Below, piece after piece: positions 46,926-56,061 of a DNA stretch of 64,000 bases; the stretch's first letter is position 1; every line of letters starts with the position of its first letter. The translations under genes were made by a program, and so were the position numbers. Under the pieces are notes generated by a model. The model did not search any database. It saw only the letters and a program-made list of their open reading frames with translations, and was not told the origin of the DNA. Source of the stretch: Avedoeria sp964651245 (GTDB lineage Bacteria; Chloroflexota; Anaerolineae; Epilineales; Epilineaceae); the NCBI GenBank assembly GCA_964651245.1, contig CAZYVI010000003.1:62001-126000 (forward strand). The letters run 5' to 3'.

Positions 46926-47399
46926 TCAGCCGACCCCGGCCAAGAGCAGCGTGATCGCCCAGAACGCCGTCCACGACGCCACCGCGTAGCGCCACCGCGC
47001 GAACCGCAGCGCCGGCGCCACGAGCAGCATCCCGGCCGCCAGCGCGATGAGGTAGGGCGACACCGCCGCCCCGGCCTGCGTCGCGCCGACCAGCCCCCGC
47101 AGCGCCAAGCTGCCCACCACCGGCAGCGCCACCGCCATCATCGCCTCGGCCGTGCCGTGGCCGGCGTGGACGGCGTTGAGGCCGTCGGCCAGCTCGGCCG
47201 CCGCGCCCATCGCCGCCACCGCCCGCGTCGCCGCCGCGTCGAGGTCGAGGCCGTCGCGCTCGACCGCCACCGCCATCGCCTCGGCCACGTGGTCGCGCAG
47301 CTCGGCCAGCGCCGCCAGCGCCGTCTCGCGGTCGAGGCGCAGGGCGTCGGCGACGTCGGCCAGGAAGGCGGCGAGGGCCGGGTGGTCGCCGCCGCTCAC
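46926..47399 (-). CDS. Permease-prefix-type small membrane protein
   Basis: A 157-residue protein. Residues 8-80 are helical with LADVADALRLDRETALAALA, then ELRDHV and later AVAAMGAAAELADGLN, a pattern found before permeases and in DUF1700-like proteins co-encoded with PadR. Two or three helices follow. The GTG overlaps the stop of the PadR gene (GTGA), so the two are coupled. Confidence 0.7.
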   Translation of the reverse strand: MSGGDHPALAAFLADVADALRLDRETALAALAELRDHVAEAMAVAVERDGLDLDAAATRAVAAMGAAAELADGLNAVHAGHGTAEAMMAVALPVVGSLALRGLVGATQAGAAVSPYLIALAAGMLLVAPALRFARWRYAVASWTAFWAITLLLAGVG

Positions 47400-47755
47400 G
47401 GGGCCCCCTTCGACGGCTCGGCCGCCGCGTCCGGTCCGCCGTCGAGGAGTTGGCGCAGGCCCTCGGCGAACGACCGCAGCGCCGCCGTCTCGCTCGCCAG
47501 CCGCCGGCGGCCCTCGTCGGTCAGGGCGTAGTACTTGCGCGGCCGCCCGCCCTCGTCGCGCCATTCGGCCGCCAGCAACCCTTCGCGTTCCATCTTGTGC
47601 AGGGCCGGGTAGACCAGGCCCTCCTTGAACGCGAACAACCCGCGCGTCCGGGCGTCGAGCCGTTGGATGATCCGGTAGGCGTACTCCGGCCCGTCGGCCA
47701 GCACCATCAGGATCGCGGCCACCGTCGTCCCCTTGCGCAACTCGGGCGTCGACAT
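47396..47755 (-). CDS. PadR-family transcriptional regulator
   Basis: A 119-residue repressor with the PadR winged helix: VAAILMVLADGPEYAYRIIQRL, then GLVYPALHKMEREGLLAAEW and GRPRKYYALTDEGRRRL, with a C-terminal dimer helix. It heads the four-gene membrane operon and its promoter carries a palindrome, so it very likely controls itself. The ATG at 47755 is where the conserved domain begins. Confidence 0.9.
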   Translation of the reverse strand: MSTPELRKGTTVAAILMVLADGPEYAYRIIQRLDARTRGLFAFKEGLVYPALHKMEREGLLAAEWRDEGGRPRKYYALTDEGRRRLASETAALRSFAEGLRQLLDGGPDAAAEPSKGAP

Positions 47756-47812
47756 CGGCGGGCTCCAAGGACCGGGGTGGGGCAGCCGCGGCGTAGCGCT
47801 GCAACCCAGATG

Positions 47813-47857
47813 CCTAAAATCGTTAGGTAGTATCGCGATGCGCCGCTGGTTTGTCAA
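47813..47857 (-). promoter_or_regulatory. PadR operon promoter and operator
   Basis: Minus strand TTGACA (47852-47857), 17 nt, GATACT (47829-47834). Directly downstream, over the expected start site, lies the palindrome CCTAA-AATCG-TTAGG (47813-47827), a likely PadR operator. Confidence 0.7.
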
Positions 47858-47976
47858 TCGTCGCCGTCGGTCGCCCCATTGCCGATGCGCTTGACAGCCG
47901 CCATCGCGCGGCAGAACATCTGTGCTACCCCGCCGCCGCGATCCGGCGGCGCCGGACCCGCCCTGGAGGCGCGACG

Positions 47977-48351
47977 ATGATCCAAGGCCTGCGCACCGTC
48001 CTCTACCGCGTTCCCGACCTCGCCGCCGCCAAGGCCTGGTACGGTGCGCTGCTCGAGCGCGCGCCGTACTTCGACGAGCCGTACTACGTCGGCTTCAACG
48101 TCGGCGGCTTCGAGCTCGGCCTCGACCCCGATCCGGCCGACGGCACGCCCGGCCCCGGCGGCACGGCCGCCTACTGGGGGGTTCCTGACGCCCGCGCGGC
48201 GCTGGAGCGGCTGCGCGCCCTCGGCGTCGCCGTCGCCTCGGATGCGCGCGACGTCGGCGGCGGCATCGTCGTGGCCACGGTGCACGACCCCTGGGGCAAC
48301 GAGGTCGGCCTCATCGAGAACCCGCACTTCGACCCGGCGGCCGTGCGCTGA
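47977..48351 (+). CDS. VOC-superfamily (glyoxalase-like) protein
   Basis: A 124-residue single-domain VOC protein. Paired beta-alpha-beta modules are visible: LRTVLYRVPDLAAAKAWYGA and VGFNVGGFELGLDP, then AAYWGVPDARAALERL and VATVHDPWGNEVGLIENPHF. The metal site is probably incomplete, as the usual N-terminal histidine is replaced (RTVLY). GGAGG lies 7 nt before the ATG. A TTGACA at 47891-47896 with a weak GAACAT 17 nt on may be its promoter, divergent from the PadR operon. The reaction cannot be inferred. Confidence 0.8.
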   Translation: MIQGLRTVLYRVPDLAAAKAWYGALLERAPYFDEPYYVGFNVGGFELGLDPDPADGTPGPGGTAAYWGVPDARAALERLRALGVAVASDARDVGGGIVVATVHDPWGNEVGLIENPHFDPAAVR

Positions 48352-48397
48352 CGCCGGACCGCCGCGCGCGTGCGCGACGGGGCGGCGCCGATCGAAC

Positions 48398-49177
48398 CTA
48401 CCCCTCGCACACCCGCTGCGGGTCCGACGCGCCGCGGGCGGCCGGACGGCTGGCGGCGCGGACGGCGTCGGCCGGCGCGGGGTCGACGGCCACCAGGCGC
48501 GCCAGGGCGCGGTCGACGTCGCCGAGCTGGTCGCCGGCCAGCACCGTGACCGGGCCCTCGGCGCCGTCGAGGCGGACCACCTCGAGGACGGCGTCGGGGC
48601 GGATGCCGAGGCGGTCGAGGGCGCGCAGCTGGGCGGCGTCCTCGTCGGGCACCTCGCGGACCACGACGCGGTCGCCGGCGGCCGCATCGGCCAGGCGGGC
48701 GTGGCGCGGCGCGACGAACGGGCCGTCGCGGGGCGGGATCGGCGCGCCGTGCGGGTCGCGCTCGGGGTGGCCCAGGAAGTCGGCCATCCGCTCGCCGAGC
48801 GCGTCGGAGATGTGGTGCTCGAGGCGGTGCGCCTCGTCGTGGACGGCGTCCCAGCCGATGCCCAGCGCCTCGGCGAGGAACGTCTCGATCAGGCGGTGGT
48901 GGCGCAGGATCTCGAGCGCCACCTTGCGCCCGACCTCGGTCAGCACGACGCCGGCGTAGCGCTCGTGGCGGACGAGCCCGAGGCCGTCGAGGCGCTTGAT
49001 CATCCCGGTCACCGACGCCGGCGCCACGTCCAGGGCGCGGGCCAGGACGGTCGTCGCCACCGCAACCTCGTCGCCGCCGGCGGCGTAGATGGCGCGGATG
49101 TAGTCCTCCATCGACGCGCTCAGGGCCAGCGTGCGGCGGACGGGCGTCGAGGTCGGATCCGGTCGGGGCGACGACAT
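48398..49177 (-). CDS. DtxR/MntR-family metal-dependent repressor with FeoA-like domain
   Basis: A 259-residue regulator. The N-terminal winged helix (about 20-85; SMEDYIRAIYAAG, VAPASVTGMIKRLDGLGLV) is followed by the metal-binding/dimer region with HHRLIETFLAE and HDEAHRLEHHISDALGERM, then a C-terminal SH3-like FeoA domain (about 170-235; DRVVVREVPDEDAAQLR). It is longer than MntR and matches the DtxR/IdeR plan. AGGAG precedes the ATG by 7 nt. Divergent from the ABC exporter, 160 bp away; it may respond to iron or manganese and control it. Confidence 0.85.
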   Translation of the reverse strand: MSSPRPDPTSTPVRRTLALSASMEDYIRAIYAAGGDEVAVATTVLARALDVAPASVTGMIKRLDGLGLVRHERYAGVVLTEVGRKVALEILRHHRLIETFLAEALGIGWDAVHDEAHRLEHHISDALGERMADFLGHPERDPHGAPIPPRDGPFVAPRHARLADAAAGDRVVVREVPDEDAAQLRALDRLGIRPDAVLEVVRLDGAEGPVTVLAGDQLGDVDRALARLVAVDPAPADAVRAASRPAARGASDPQRVCEG

Positions 49178-49337
49178 GGCGCACTCCTGGTTCGCCGGGT
49201 CGGGGCCGCCGAAGCGTAGCACAGGCCAGCCGGCTGTAACATGGGGCGTCGGCGCGCGACGAACGTCCGCTAACACACCCGCTCCGTCCGGCGTCGGACC
49301 CTGCGTCCCCGCCGGTCGACCGCAGGAGTCGCACTGC

Positions 49338-50138
49338 ATGCCCGACGTCATTGTCCCGGGCGACGTGATCATCCAGATCGACAACGTCCACAAGAGCTAC
49401 GTCATGGGCAAGGAGGCCGTGCCGGCGCTGCGCGGCGTCTCGCTCGACATCCGGCGCGGCGAGATGGTGTGCCTCATGGGCCCCAGCGGCTCGGGCAAGA
49501 CGACCCTGCTCAACATCACCGGCGGCCTCGACGCCCCCGGCCGCGGCCACGTCACGATCGACGGCCACAACATCGTGGCCATGAAGGAGGAGGGGCTCGC
49601 CCGGCTGCGGCTGGGCACGATGGGCTTCGTCTTCCAGACCTTCAACCTCCTGTCGAACTTCACCGCCCTCGAGAACGTCGAGGCGCCGATGGTCCTGCTG
49701 GGGAAGTGGCCGCGCCGCGAGCGCAAGGCGCGCGCCGAGGCGCTGTTGACGTCGGTCGGGCTGGGCGATCGGATGGAGCACTACCCCAGCGAGCTCTCGG
49801 GCGGCCAGCAGCAGCGCGTCGCGATCGCCCGCGCCCTGGCCAACGACCCGGCGATCGTCATCGGCGACGAGATGACCGGCGACCTCGACAGCGCCACCGG
49901 CTTCGAGATCATGACGCTGGTGCGCGACCTGCGCGACCGCCAGGGCAAGACGATCGTCTACGTCACCCACGACCCACGGATGGCCGAGTTCGCCGACTAC
50001 ACCGTCCACCTCCTCGACGGCCGGATCGTCGACGCCGGCGACAGCGCGATCCACGGCGCCACCGACGGCCACGCCGGCCACGAGGCCCACGCCGCCGTCA
50101 CGGTCGAGGCCGCGCCGCGCGCCCGGGCGCGCCCATGA
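49338..50138 (+). CDS. MacB/LolD-type ABC exporter ATPase
   Basis: A 266-residue ATPase. Walker A GPSGSGKT (48-55), Q-loop FVFQTFNLLS, signature LSGGQQQR (153-160), Walker B IVIGDEMTGDLD (with DEM in place of the usual DEP) and H-loop VTHD (H211) are present. It belongs to the MacB/LolD branch that powers FtsX permeases. Its stop overlaps the permease ATG by 4 nt (ATGA). AGGAG lies 10 nt before the start. Confidence 0.9.
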   Translation: MPDVIVPGDVIIQIDNVHKSYVMGKEAVPALRGVSLDIRRGEMVCLMGPSGSGKTTLLNITGGLDAPGRGHVTIDGHNIVAMKEEGLARLRLGTMGFVFQTFNLLSNFTALENVEAPMVLLGKWPRRERKARAEALLTSVGLGDRMEHYPSELSGGQQQRVAIARALANDPAIVIGDEMTGDLDSATGFEIMTLVRDLRDRQGKTIVYVTHDPRMAEFADYTVHLLDGRIVDAGDSAIHGATDGHAGHEAHAAVTVEAAPRARARP

Positions 50139-52951
50139 TCACGACCTACATCCGGCGCAACCTCTGGCGCCGCAAGGTCCGCTCGATCCTCATGGTCCTG
50201 AGCCTGATCGTCGGCGTCGGGACGCTGGTGGCGCTCAACGCCACCGTCGAGAGCTACCGCCGGTTCTACGCCGGCAGCGTCTCGGGCAAGGTCGGCGACT
50301 TCGACCTCGTCCTGACCCGGCCGGAGACGGCGCCCAACCGCCTCTTCGACCCGACCGAGGCGCTGGCGATGCTGGCCGCGACGCCGGGCGTCCGGACGGC
50401 GCTGCCGCGCGTCCACGGCACGGTGACCCTCCACGCCGGCGACAAGCGCGGCGACGCCCTGCTCGTCGCCCGGCCCGCCGCCGACCCGCTGGGCGACATC
50501 AAGGTCGTCGAGGGCGACGCCGACCTGGCCGAGCGCGACGGGCTGCCGGGCGCGATCGTGCTGCAGCAGACCGCCGACGTCCTGGGGCTGAAGGTCGGCG
50601 ACCCGCTCGAGATCCAGTACGCCCCGCCCAGCAGCCGCCTCAAGGGCCAGGCGCCCGACGAGAGCGCCTCGCGCCGCCGCACGACCGGCGCCTGGACGGT
50701 GCGCGCCATCGCCACCCAGCGCGGCGTCACCGGCCAGGACGGCAACGAGGGCGTCCTCGTCGACCTGGCGGCGCTCCAGGGTCGCTTCGGGCTGGGCGCG
50801 CTGGCCGAGCGGATCACGGTCGACTATGACCGCAGCCTCTACGACTCGCGCGACCCGCAGCAGTCGGCGTTCCGGACCCGCGCCGTCACCGACGGCATCC
50901 GCCGCCAGCTCGGCGACGCCGACTGGGTCTACCTGATGCCGCGGCCGCGGGCCGTCATCGACGGCGCCAACGCCTTCATCTTCTGGCAGTCGCTCATCAC
51001 GATGTACGGCGTGCTCAGCCTGTCGGTCGTCGGCATGCTCATCCGCACCCTCATCATGACGAACGTCCAGGAGCAGACGCGCGACATGGCGATCCTGCGC
51101 ATCCTGGGCGCGCCGCGGCGACACCTGTTCAACACGGTGGCCGCCGAGGTGGCCGCGGTCGGGTCGCTGGGCATCGGCCTCGGCGTTGTGGTCGGGCAGC
51201 TGGTGAACAACCTGGCCATCGCGCCGTTCATCGCCTCGCGCGCCGGCGAGACGGTGGCCGACCTGCCGCTCGTCTCGGTCCGGGCGATCGTCGTCAGCGT
51301 CGTCACGGCGCTGCTGGTGCTGGCGCTCTCCACCTGGGCGCCGGCGCACAAGGCGGCCACGACGAAGATCACCCACGCCATCAACCCCGGCGTTGCCGAC
51401 GGCCTCGGGCTCGAGGACCTGGCCAAGCTGCGCGAGCGGCGCCCCGACTTCAAGGTCTCGGGCCGCGGCCTCGTCGTCCTGACCTACCCGGCGCTCGTGT
51501 TCTTCATCTTCCCGCTGGCGTTCGACTTCGGGATCCTGTGGGTGCTCTCGGGGTTGATCTTCGGCTCGCTGCTGAGCCTGATCGTCGGCGCCGCACTGGT
51601 GTTCTACATCGTCATCTTGCCGTTCGAGCGGCTGCTCGTGTTCCTGCTCAAGCGCGTCGCGCCGCGCGTCGGCTACTTCGTGCAGCGGACGACGTTCCGC
51701 GGCAAGGTCCGCAACACGCTCATCTCGCTCATGATCGTCATGAGCGCCACGCTGCCGGCGTTCCTGAGCACCTCGCTGGCGCTCAACATCGCCAACACCG
51801 ACACGGACCAGCGACTGACCGGCGGCGCGCCGTTCATCGTGCTGCCGCCGCGGACGTTCGTCGGGCGGCCGGGCGGGGCGAGCTTCGACCCCAACCAGGC
51901 CGCCGTCAGCAACTTCAAGCCCGAGCTGCTCTCCGAGGTCCGCGCCGACCCCGACTTCGGCGCCACCGCGGCGCTGAGCTACGAGTTCCGCACCCGGATC
52001 AAGGACGGCGTCGGGCTGCGCGACGCCAACGTGCGCACCCTGGGCGTCGACGCCGACCTGCGTCCGGTGCTCTACCCCGAGGCCATCGAGATGGTCGAGG
52101 GCGACGACGACGCCGTGGCGCGGGTCGTGGCCGAGCCGAACACCGTCGTCATCGGCGCCGCCCTGGCCACCTACCTCGACCTCGGCGTCGGCGACGAGAT
52201 CGTCATGGTCGGCGGCGGGCGGGACCACGACGTGCCGATGCGCATCGTCGGCGTCGCCAAGCGGATCGGCGGCGTCGGCAACTTCACCGCCAAGCAGACG
52301 GCCGTCTGGGGCGGCGACTGCTCCGTGCTCATGGGCCTCGAGTCGTTCCGGTCCATGGCCCACGACCCGCAGCTCGGCCCGCCCGACCGCAAGACGCCGA
52401 TCGTGCGCCGCCTGTTCGCCACCCACGGCCCCGGCGTCGACGAGACGCAGCTGACCAGCGACCTCCGGCTGCGCTACGCCACCGAGAACGACCTGACGAT
52501 CGACTCGACGGCCGAGACCGTCCAGACGATCCGCGAGGAGTCGCGCACCGGCCAGCTGTTCCTGGTCGTGCTCACCGCGCTGACCAGCGTCCTGGCCGTG
52601 TTCGGCGTCTTCGCCGTGATCTACGTCTCGATCTACGGCCGGCGTGGCGAGATCGGGATGATGAAGGCCATCGGCACGCCGGGCCGCCATCTCCTGGGCG
52701 TCTTCGTGGGCGAGGCGATGATCATGACGCTCTCGGCTACCCTCACCGGTGTCACCGCCGGCGTCCTGCTGGCCTACGCGCTGCGGATGTCCGAGGGCTT
52801 CCGCAACGAGCTGCCGACGCGGTTCGCCATGGACGCCATCGTCGTGCCGGCGATGCTGGTCCTGATGATCGTCGCCAGCCTGGTCTCGGCCACCTGGGCC
52901 ACCCACGGCTACCGCAAGCGGCCGGCGATCGCGATCCTGCGGACGCTGTGA
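50135..52951 (+). CDS. FtsX/MacB-type ABC permease
   Basis: A 938-residue permease with two FtsX units. After the first helix (about 15-37) and a MacB-type periplasmic domain comes a three-helix core (about 290-410; QEQTRDMAILRILGAPRRHL). A central pair of helices (about 445-510) and a second periplasmic domain follow. The C-terminal core is at about 810-938 (YGRRGEIGMMKAIGTPGRHL). It works with the ATPase before it and the HlyD-like lipoprotein after it, probably exporting a peptide, lipid or antibiotic. Confidence 0.9.
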   Translation: MITTYIRRNLWRRKVRSILMVLSLIVGVGTLVALNATVESYRRFYAGSVSGKVGDFDLVLTRPETAPNRLFDPTEALAMLAATPGVRTALPRVHGTVTLHAGDKRGDALLVARPAADPLGDIKVVEGDADLAERDGLPGAIVLQQTADVLGLKVGDPLEIQYAPPSSRLKGQAPDESASRRRTTGAWTVRAIATQRGVTGQDGNEGVLVDLAALQGRFGLGALAERITVDYDRSLYDSRDPQQSAFRTRAVTDGIRRQLGDADWVYLMPRPRAVIDGANAFIFWQSLITMYGVLSLSVVGMLIRTLIMTNVQEQTRDMAILRILGAPRRHLFNTVAAEVAAVGSLGIGLGVVVGQLVNNLAIAPFIASRAGETVADLPLVSVRAIVVSVVTALLVLALSTWAPAHKAATTKITHAINPGVADGLGLEDLAKLRERRPDFKVSGRGLVVLTYPALVFFIFPLAFDFGILWVLSGLIFGSLLSLIVGAALVFYIVILPFERLLVFLLKRVAPRVGYFVQRTTFRGKVRNTLISLMIVMSATLPAFLSTSLALNIANTDTDQRLTGGAPFIVLPPRTFVGRPGGASFDPNQAAVSNFKPELLSEVRADPDFGATAALSYEFRTRIKDGVGLRDANVRTLGVDADLRPVLYPEAIEMVEGDDDAVARVVAEPNTVVIGAALATYLDLGVGDEIVMVGGGRDHDVPMRIVGVAKRIGGVGNFTAKQTAVWGGDCSVLMGLESFRSMAHDPQLGPPDRKTPIVRRLFATHGPGVDETQLTSDLRLRYATENDLTIDSTAETVQTIREESRTGQLFLVVLTALTSVLAVFGVFAVIYVSIYGRRGEIGMMKAIGTPGRHLLGVFVGEAMIMTLSATLTGVTAGVLLAYALRMSEGFRNELPTRFAMDAIVVPAMLVLMIVASLVSATWATHGYRKRPAIAILRTL

Positions 52952-53013
52952 CGGGCGGGGCGGGTCGGGGGCGACGTGAACGTGGCTTGGCGACGGGCTG
53001 ATGCCGACCCACC

Positions 53014-53039
53014 AGGGCACCCACAAGGGGTGCCCCTAC
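53014..53039. repeat. Solo copy of the 26-bp GTAGGGGCACCC repeat
   Basis: It is identical to the right arm at 10781-10806 and lies in the 105-bp gap between the permease and adaptor genes. As a single hairpin (GGGCACCC/GGGTGCCC) it may be transcribed and stabilise or trim the operon mRNA. Confidence 0.9.
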
Positions 53040-53056
53040 AGGAATGGAATCGATCG

Positions 53057-54274
53057 ATGACCGCACGCCGATCCCCGCTGCTCGTGGCCGCCCTCGGCCT
53101 CGTCCTCGCCGCGTGCGGCGGCCAGCCGCCGTCGTCACAGCCGCCCGGCAGCCAGGCGCCGGCGGGGACGCTGGCGGCCGCCACGGCGCCGGCGCCGGGC
53201 ACGCCCGGCGTGCGGGCGACGACGGTGGCGTCGCGGTCGATCGAGCGCGGCGTCAGCCGGGTGGTGACGGCCGACGGGGCGCTCGAGCTGCCGGCGCCGC
53301 CGCAGGCGCTGGCGTTCCCGAAGCCCGGCACGGTGCGCGAGGTCCTGGTGCGCGACGGCCAGCCGATCGCCGCCGGCGAGGTCCTGGCCCGGATGGACCC
53401 GGCGCCGTTCGAGGTCGAGGTGGCGGCGGCCGAGGTCGAGGCGGCGTCGGCGGCGGCGGCGCTGCGCAAGGCCCAGTCGGGCTCGGCGCTCGAGACGGCC
53501 CGCCAGGACCTCGAGCGGGCCAAGAACCAGCTCTGGTCGCAGCAGATCAGCCGCGACGGCCAGTGCCAGCTGGCCAAAGAGCGCGCCGACAACGACCCCA
53601 GCCGCGACCGCGGCGACAACGACGCCCGCTTCAGCGCCGAGTGCAACGCCGCCCAGGCGCTGGTCCAGGCCGCCGAGGCGTCGGTCCGGGTGGCCGAGAT
53701 CAACCTCCGCACCGTCGAGCAGGCGGCCGGCGACGACGTGGCGATCGCCCGCGCCCGGGTCCGCCAGGCGACGGCGGCGCTGGCCCAGGCGCGCGACGCG
53801 CTGGCGCGGGCCGAGATCAAGGCGCCGTTCGACGGCGCCGTGGTGAGCGTGAGCGTGGCGGCGGGGGCGCAGGCGGGCGCCGGGCCGGCGCTGACGGTAG
53901 CCCGGACGACGCCGCTGGCGTTCGTGACCAGCAACCTCAGCGAGCGCTACGTGGGCGACCTGCGCGAGGGCGCGCGCGCCACGGTCACGCTGACGGCCTA
54001 CCCGGACCGCGCGCTGCCGGCCACCGTCCGCCACATCGCCGCCAGCGGCACCGTCGACGCCGCCGGCGCCGTCGTGTTCCGCGTCTTCCTCGACCTCGAC
54101 GATGCCGACCTGCCGCTCTACGCCGGGATGACCGGTCGGGTCGAGATCGACGCCGGCGCGATCGACGGCGCCGTCGTGGCGCCGGCCGGCGCGGCGGAGG
54201 GTGCCCCAGCGCCGATCGACGACGACGCCTCGTCGCCGACGGAGGCGGCGGCGACGGCCGAGACGGCGCCCTAG
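53057..54274 (+). CDS. HlyD/RND-type membrane-fusion lipoprotein
   Basis: A 405-residue lipoprotein (LVLAACGG lipobox, about residues 15-22). The two halves of a lipoyl/biotinyl-like barrel (GTVREVLVRDGQPIAAGEVLA and APFDGAVVSVSVAAGAQAGA) flank a long coiled coil (about 115-255), and a beta-barrel follows (LREGARATVTLTAYPD). It should link the MacB-type exporter to the cell envelope; a single-membrane cell would use it without an outer-membrane channel. The C-terminal tail is disordered and acidic. Confidence 0.85.
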   Translation: MTARRSPLLVAALGLVLAACGGQPPSSQPPGSQAPAGTLAAATAPAPGTPGVRATTVASRSIERGVSRVVTADGALELPAPPQALAFPKPGTVREVLVRDGQPIAAGEVLARMDPAPFEVEVAAAEVEAASAAAALRKAQSGSALETARQDLERAKNQLWSQQISRDGQCQLAKERADNDPSRDRGDNDARFSAECNAAQALVQAAEASVRVAEINLRTVEQAAGDDVAIARARVRQATAALAQARDALARAEIKAPFDGAVVSVSVAAGAQAGAGPALTVARTTPLAFVTSNLSERYVGDLREGARATVTLTAYPDRALPATVRHIAASGTVDAAGAVVFRVFLDLDDADLPLYAGMTGRVEIDAGAIDGAVVAPAGAAEGAPAPIDDDASSPTEAAATAETAP

Positions 54275-54285
54275 GGACCCGGCCG

Positions 54286-54774
54286 ATGCGCACGCTGCTC
54301 GTCATGCGCCACGCCAAGTCGAGCTGGGCCAACGCCCACCAGCCCGACCACGACCGGCCGCTGAACGACCGCGGCCGGCGCGACGCGCCGCGGATGGGCC
54401 GCCTGCTGGCCGAGCGCGGCCTGGCGCCCGACGCGGTCCTGTGCTCGAGCGCGACGCGCGCCCACGACACCGCCCAGTTCGTGGCCGACGAGCTCGTGGC
54501 CGACGCGCCTGTCGTCCGGTCGTCGCTCTACGGCGGCGACGTCGAGGACTACCTGGCCGTCCTGCAGCGCCTCGACGACGGCGTCCGGACGGCCCTCGTC
54601 GTCGGCCACAACCCCACCGTGTCGTTGCTGGTAGCCGAATTGGCCGAGGTCGACGAGGCGCTGCCGACGGCGGCGGTAGCCTGGCTCGAGCTCGCCATCG
54701 ACCGCTGGGCCGACCTCGACGGCGACGTCGACGCCGTGCTGCGCGCCGTGTGGCGGCCGCGCGAGGTGGGGTAG
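54286..54774 (+). CDS. sixA: SixA-type phosphohistidine phosphatase
   Basis: A 162-residue histidine phosphatase. LLVMRHAKSSW holds the catalytic RH motif, followed by DRPLNDRGRRDAPRMG; the second histidine lies in LVVGHNPTVS. Length and the AKSSW variant match the SixA branch, which removes phosphate from histidine phosphotransfer proteins. It starts 11 bp after the adaptor gene, so probably is cotranscribed with it. Confidence 0.9.
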   Translation: MRTLLVMRHAKSSWANAHQPDHDRPLNDRGRRDAPRMGRLLAERGLAPDAVLCSSATRAHDTAQFVADELVADAPVVRSSLYGGDVEDYLAVLQRLDDGVRTALVVGHNPTVSLLVAELAEVDEALPTAAVAWLELAIDRWADLDGDVDAVLRAVWRPREVG

Positions 54775-54827
54775 GGGGCGTTGCGGTGCGCGGTGTTGCA
54801 CGGACCACCCGTGCGACATCCATCCAT

Positions 54828-55046
54828 CGGTCGCCGTGCAATGCCGATGTAGGGGCACCCCTGGTGGGTGCCCTTCGTCCAACACCCCATGCGCGATGCG
54901 CTGCCCGCCCGACGGCGGGCCCACACGATGGGCAGCCCGTTGCCTGTCGCAGGTTCCCGTGCCTGTCGCATGTTCCGTTGCCTGTCGCATGTTCCGGGCA
55001 GGGCACCCACAAGGGGTGCCCCTACGGGGGCGGCACACGGCGACCG
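54828..55046. repeat. MITE-like element with nested inverted ends and a 19-bp triplet repeat
   Basis: Outer ends CGGTCGCCGTG (54828-54838) and CACGGCGACCG (55036-55046) are inverted. Inside them are a left 26-bp arm (54849-54874, one base different) and a right arm (55000-55025, identical to 10781-10806). The core contains three 19-bp tandem units starting TGCCTGTCGCA (54941, 54960, 54979). No reading frame is convincing. This fills most of the 306-bp gap 54775-55080. Confidence 0.8.
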
Positions 55047-55080
55047 CCGGGCGTCCCGACCGCGTGCGGCGCCGCCTAGG

Positions 55081-56061
55081 TCACGGCCCCGCCGCCTCGC
55101 TGGCGTCGCCGCGGAACGTCCAGCGGTCGGCGGCGGCGTCGTAGTCGAACAGCAGCACGCGCTCGACACGCTCGCTGGCGACCTGGAGGCTGTAGCCGAA
55201 GTCGTAGGCGTGCAGCGCCATCGTCGGGCCGTCGCCGAAGCGGATGCGGCGGATCTTGTCGGTCGTCGGCGCCGGCAGCTCGGCCAGCGAGAGCTCGCGC
55301 CGCGGCGCGCCGACCGCGGCGCCGGCGGCGTCGAGGGCCAGCGAGTAGAGCTCGGGCTGGCGGGCGAGGCCGTAGTAGAGCCGCAAGCCGTCGCGGCCGC
55401 GGAACAGCGCCACGCCGAACGGGTCGAGGCCGTCGAGAACCGGCGTCGCCGTGCCGGACGGCAGCTCGATGCGCCAGAGCCGGCCGCGCTCGGTGGCGGC
55501 GTCCGAGCCGGCCACCGAGCTGGCGTACAGCCGGTCGCCGTCGCAGTCGTAGGCCAGGCCGATCACGCCGAACGGGTTGGCGCCCGACGGCGGCTGCGCC
55601 GACGGCAGCTCGACGAACGTCGTCAGCGCCTGGTCGGCCGAGTCGATGACGACGATCCGGTTCTGCTCGGCCGGGGGGTTGTCGGCGAGGCTCACCAGCG
55701 GCACCGGCGCGGCGTAGATGTCGCCGCGCCGGTCGTAGACGAACGGGCCGAGGTAGCCGGCGTCGTCCCAGCTGGGGTGCTGGTAGACCGGGCTGCGTCC
55801 GGCGCCGGCCGCGTCGGGGTCGAGGACCGCCAAGCCCTTGACGCCCTGCAGCGACGTGCCGAACATCGCCCGCGGCCCGACGCCGAGCGCGGCGGCGAAC
55901 TGCGGCAGCACCTGGCAGGCCGTCACGCCGCCGATCGGCCCGCCGCCGCCCGGCGCGGCGCCCTGGCGCCAGACGGCGGCCGCCAGCCCCACGGCCAGCG
56001 CCGCGGCCAGCCAGCCCACGGCGCCGCCGCGCACGGCCGGACGCCCGGCGCGGCGGCTCAC
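55081..56061 (-). CDS. Membrane-anchored propeller-like protein of unknown function
   Basis: A 326-residue protein with one N-terminal helix (about 13-30) and an extracytoplasmic part of repeated beta strands (IGLAYDCDGDRLYASSV, GRLWRIELPSGTATPVL, FGVALFRGRDGLRLYYG), resembling SMP-30/NHL-type propellers. No catalytic residues are evident. The GTG overlaps the stop of the amine-oxidase-like gene (GTGA), so it is made with it. Confidence 0.65.
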   Translation of the reverse strand: MSRRAGRPAVRGGAVGWLAAALAVGLAAAVWRQGAAPGGGGPIGGVTACQVLPQFAAALGVGPRAMFGTSLQGVKGLAVLDPDAAGAGRSPVYQHPSWDDAGYLGPFVYDRRGDIYAAPVPLVSLADNPPAEQNRIVVIDSADQALTTFVELPSAQPPSGANPFGVIGLAYDCDGDRLYASSVAGSDAATERGRLWRIELPSGTATPVLDGLDPFGVALFRGRDGLRLYYGLARQPELYSLALDAAGAAVGAPRRELSLAELPAPTTDKIRRIRFGDGPTMALHAYDFGYSLQVASERVERVLLFDYDAAADRWTFRGDASEAAGP

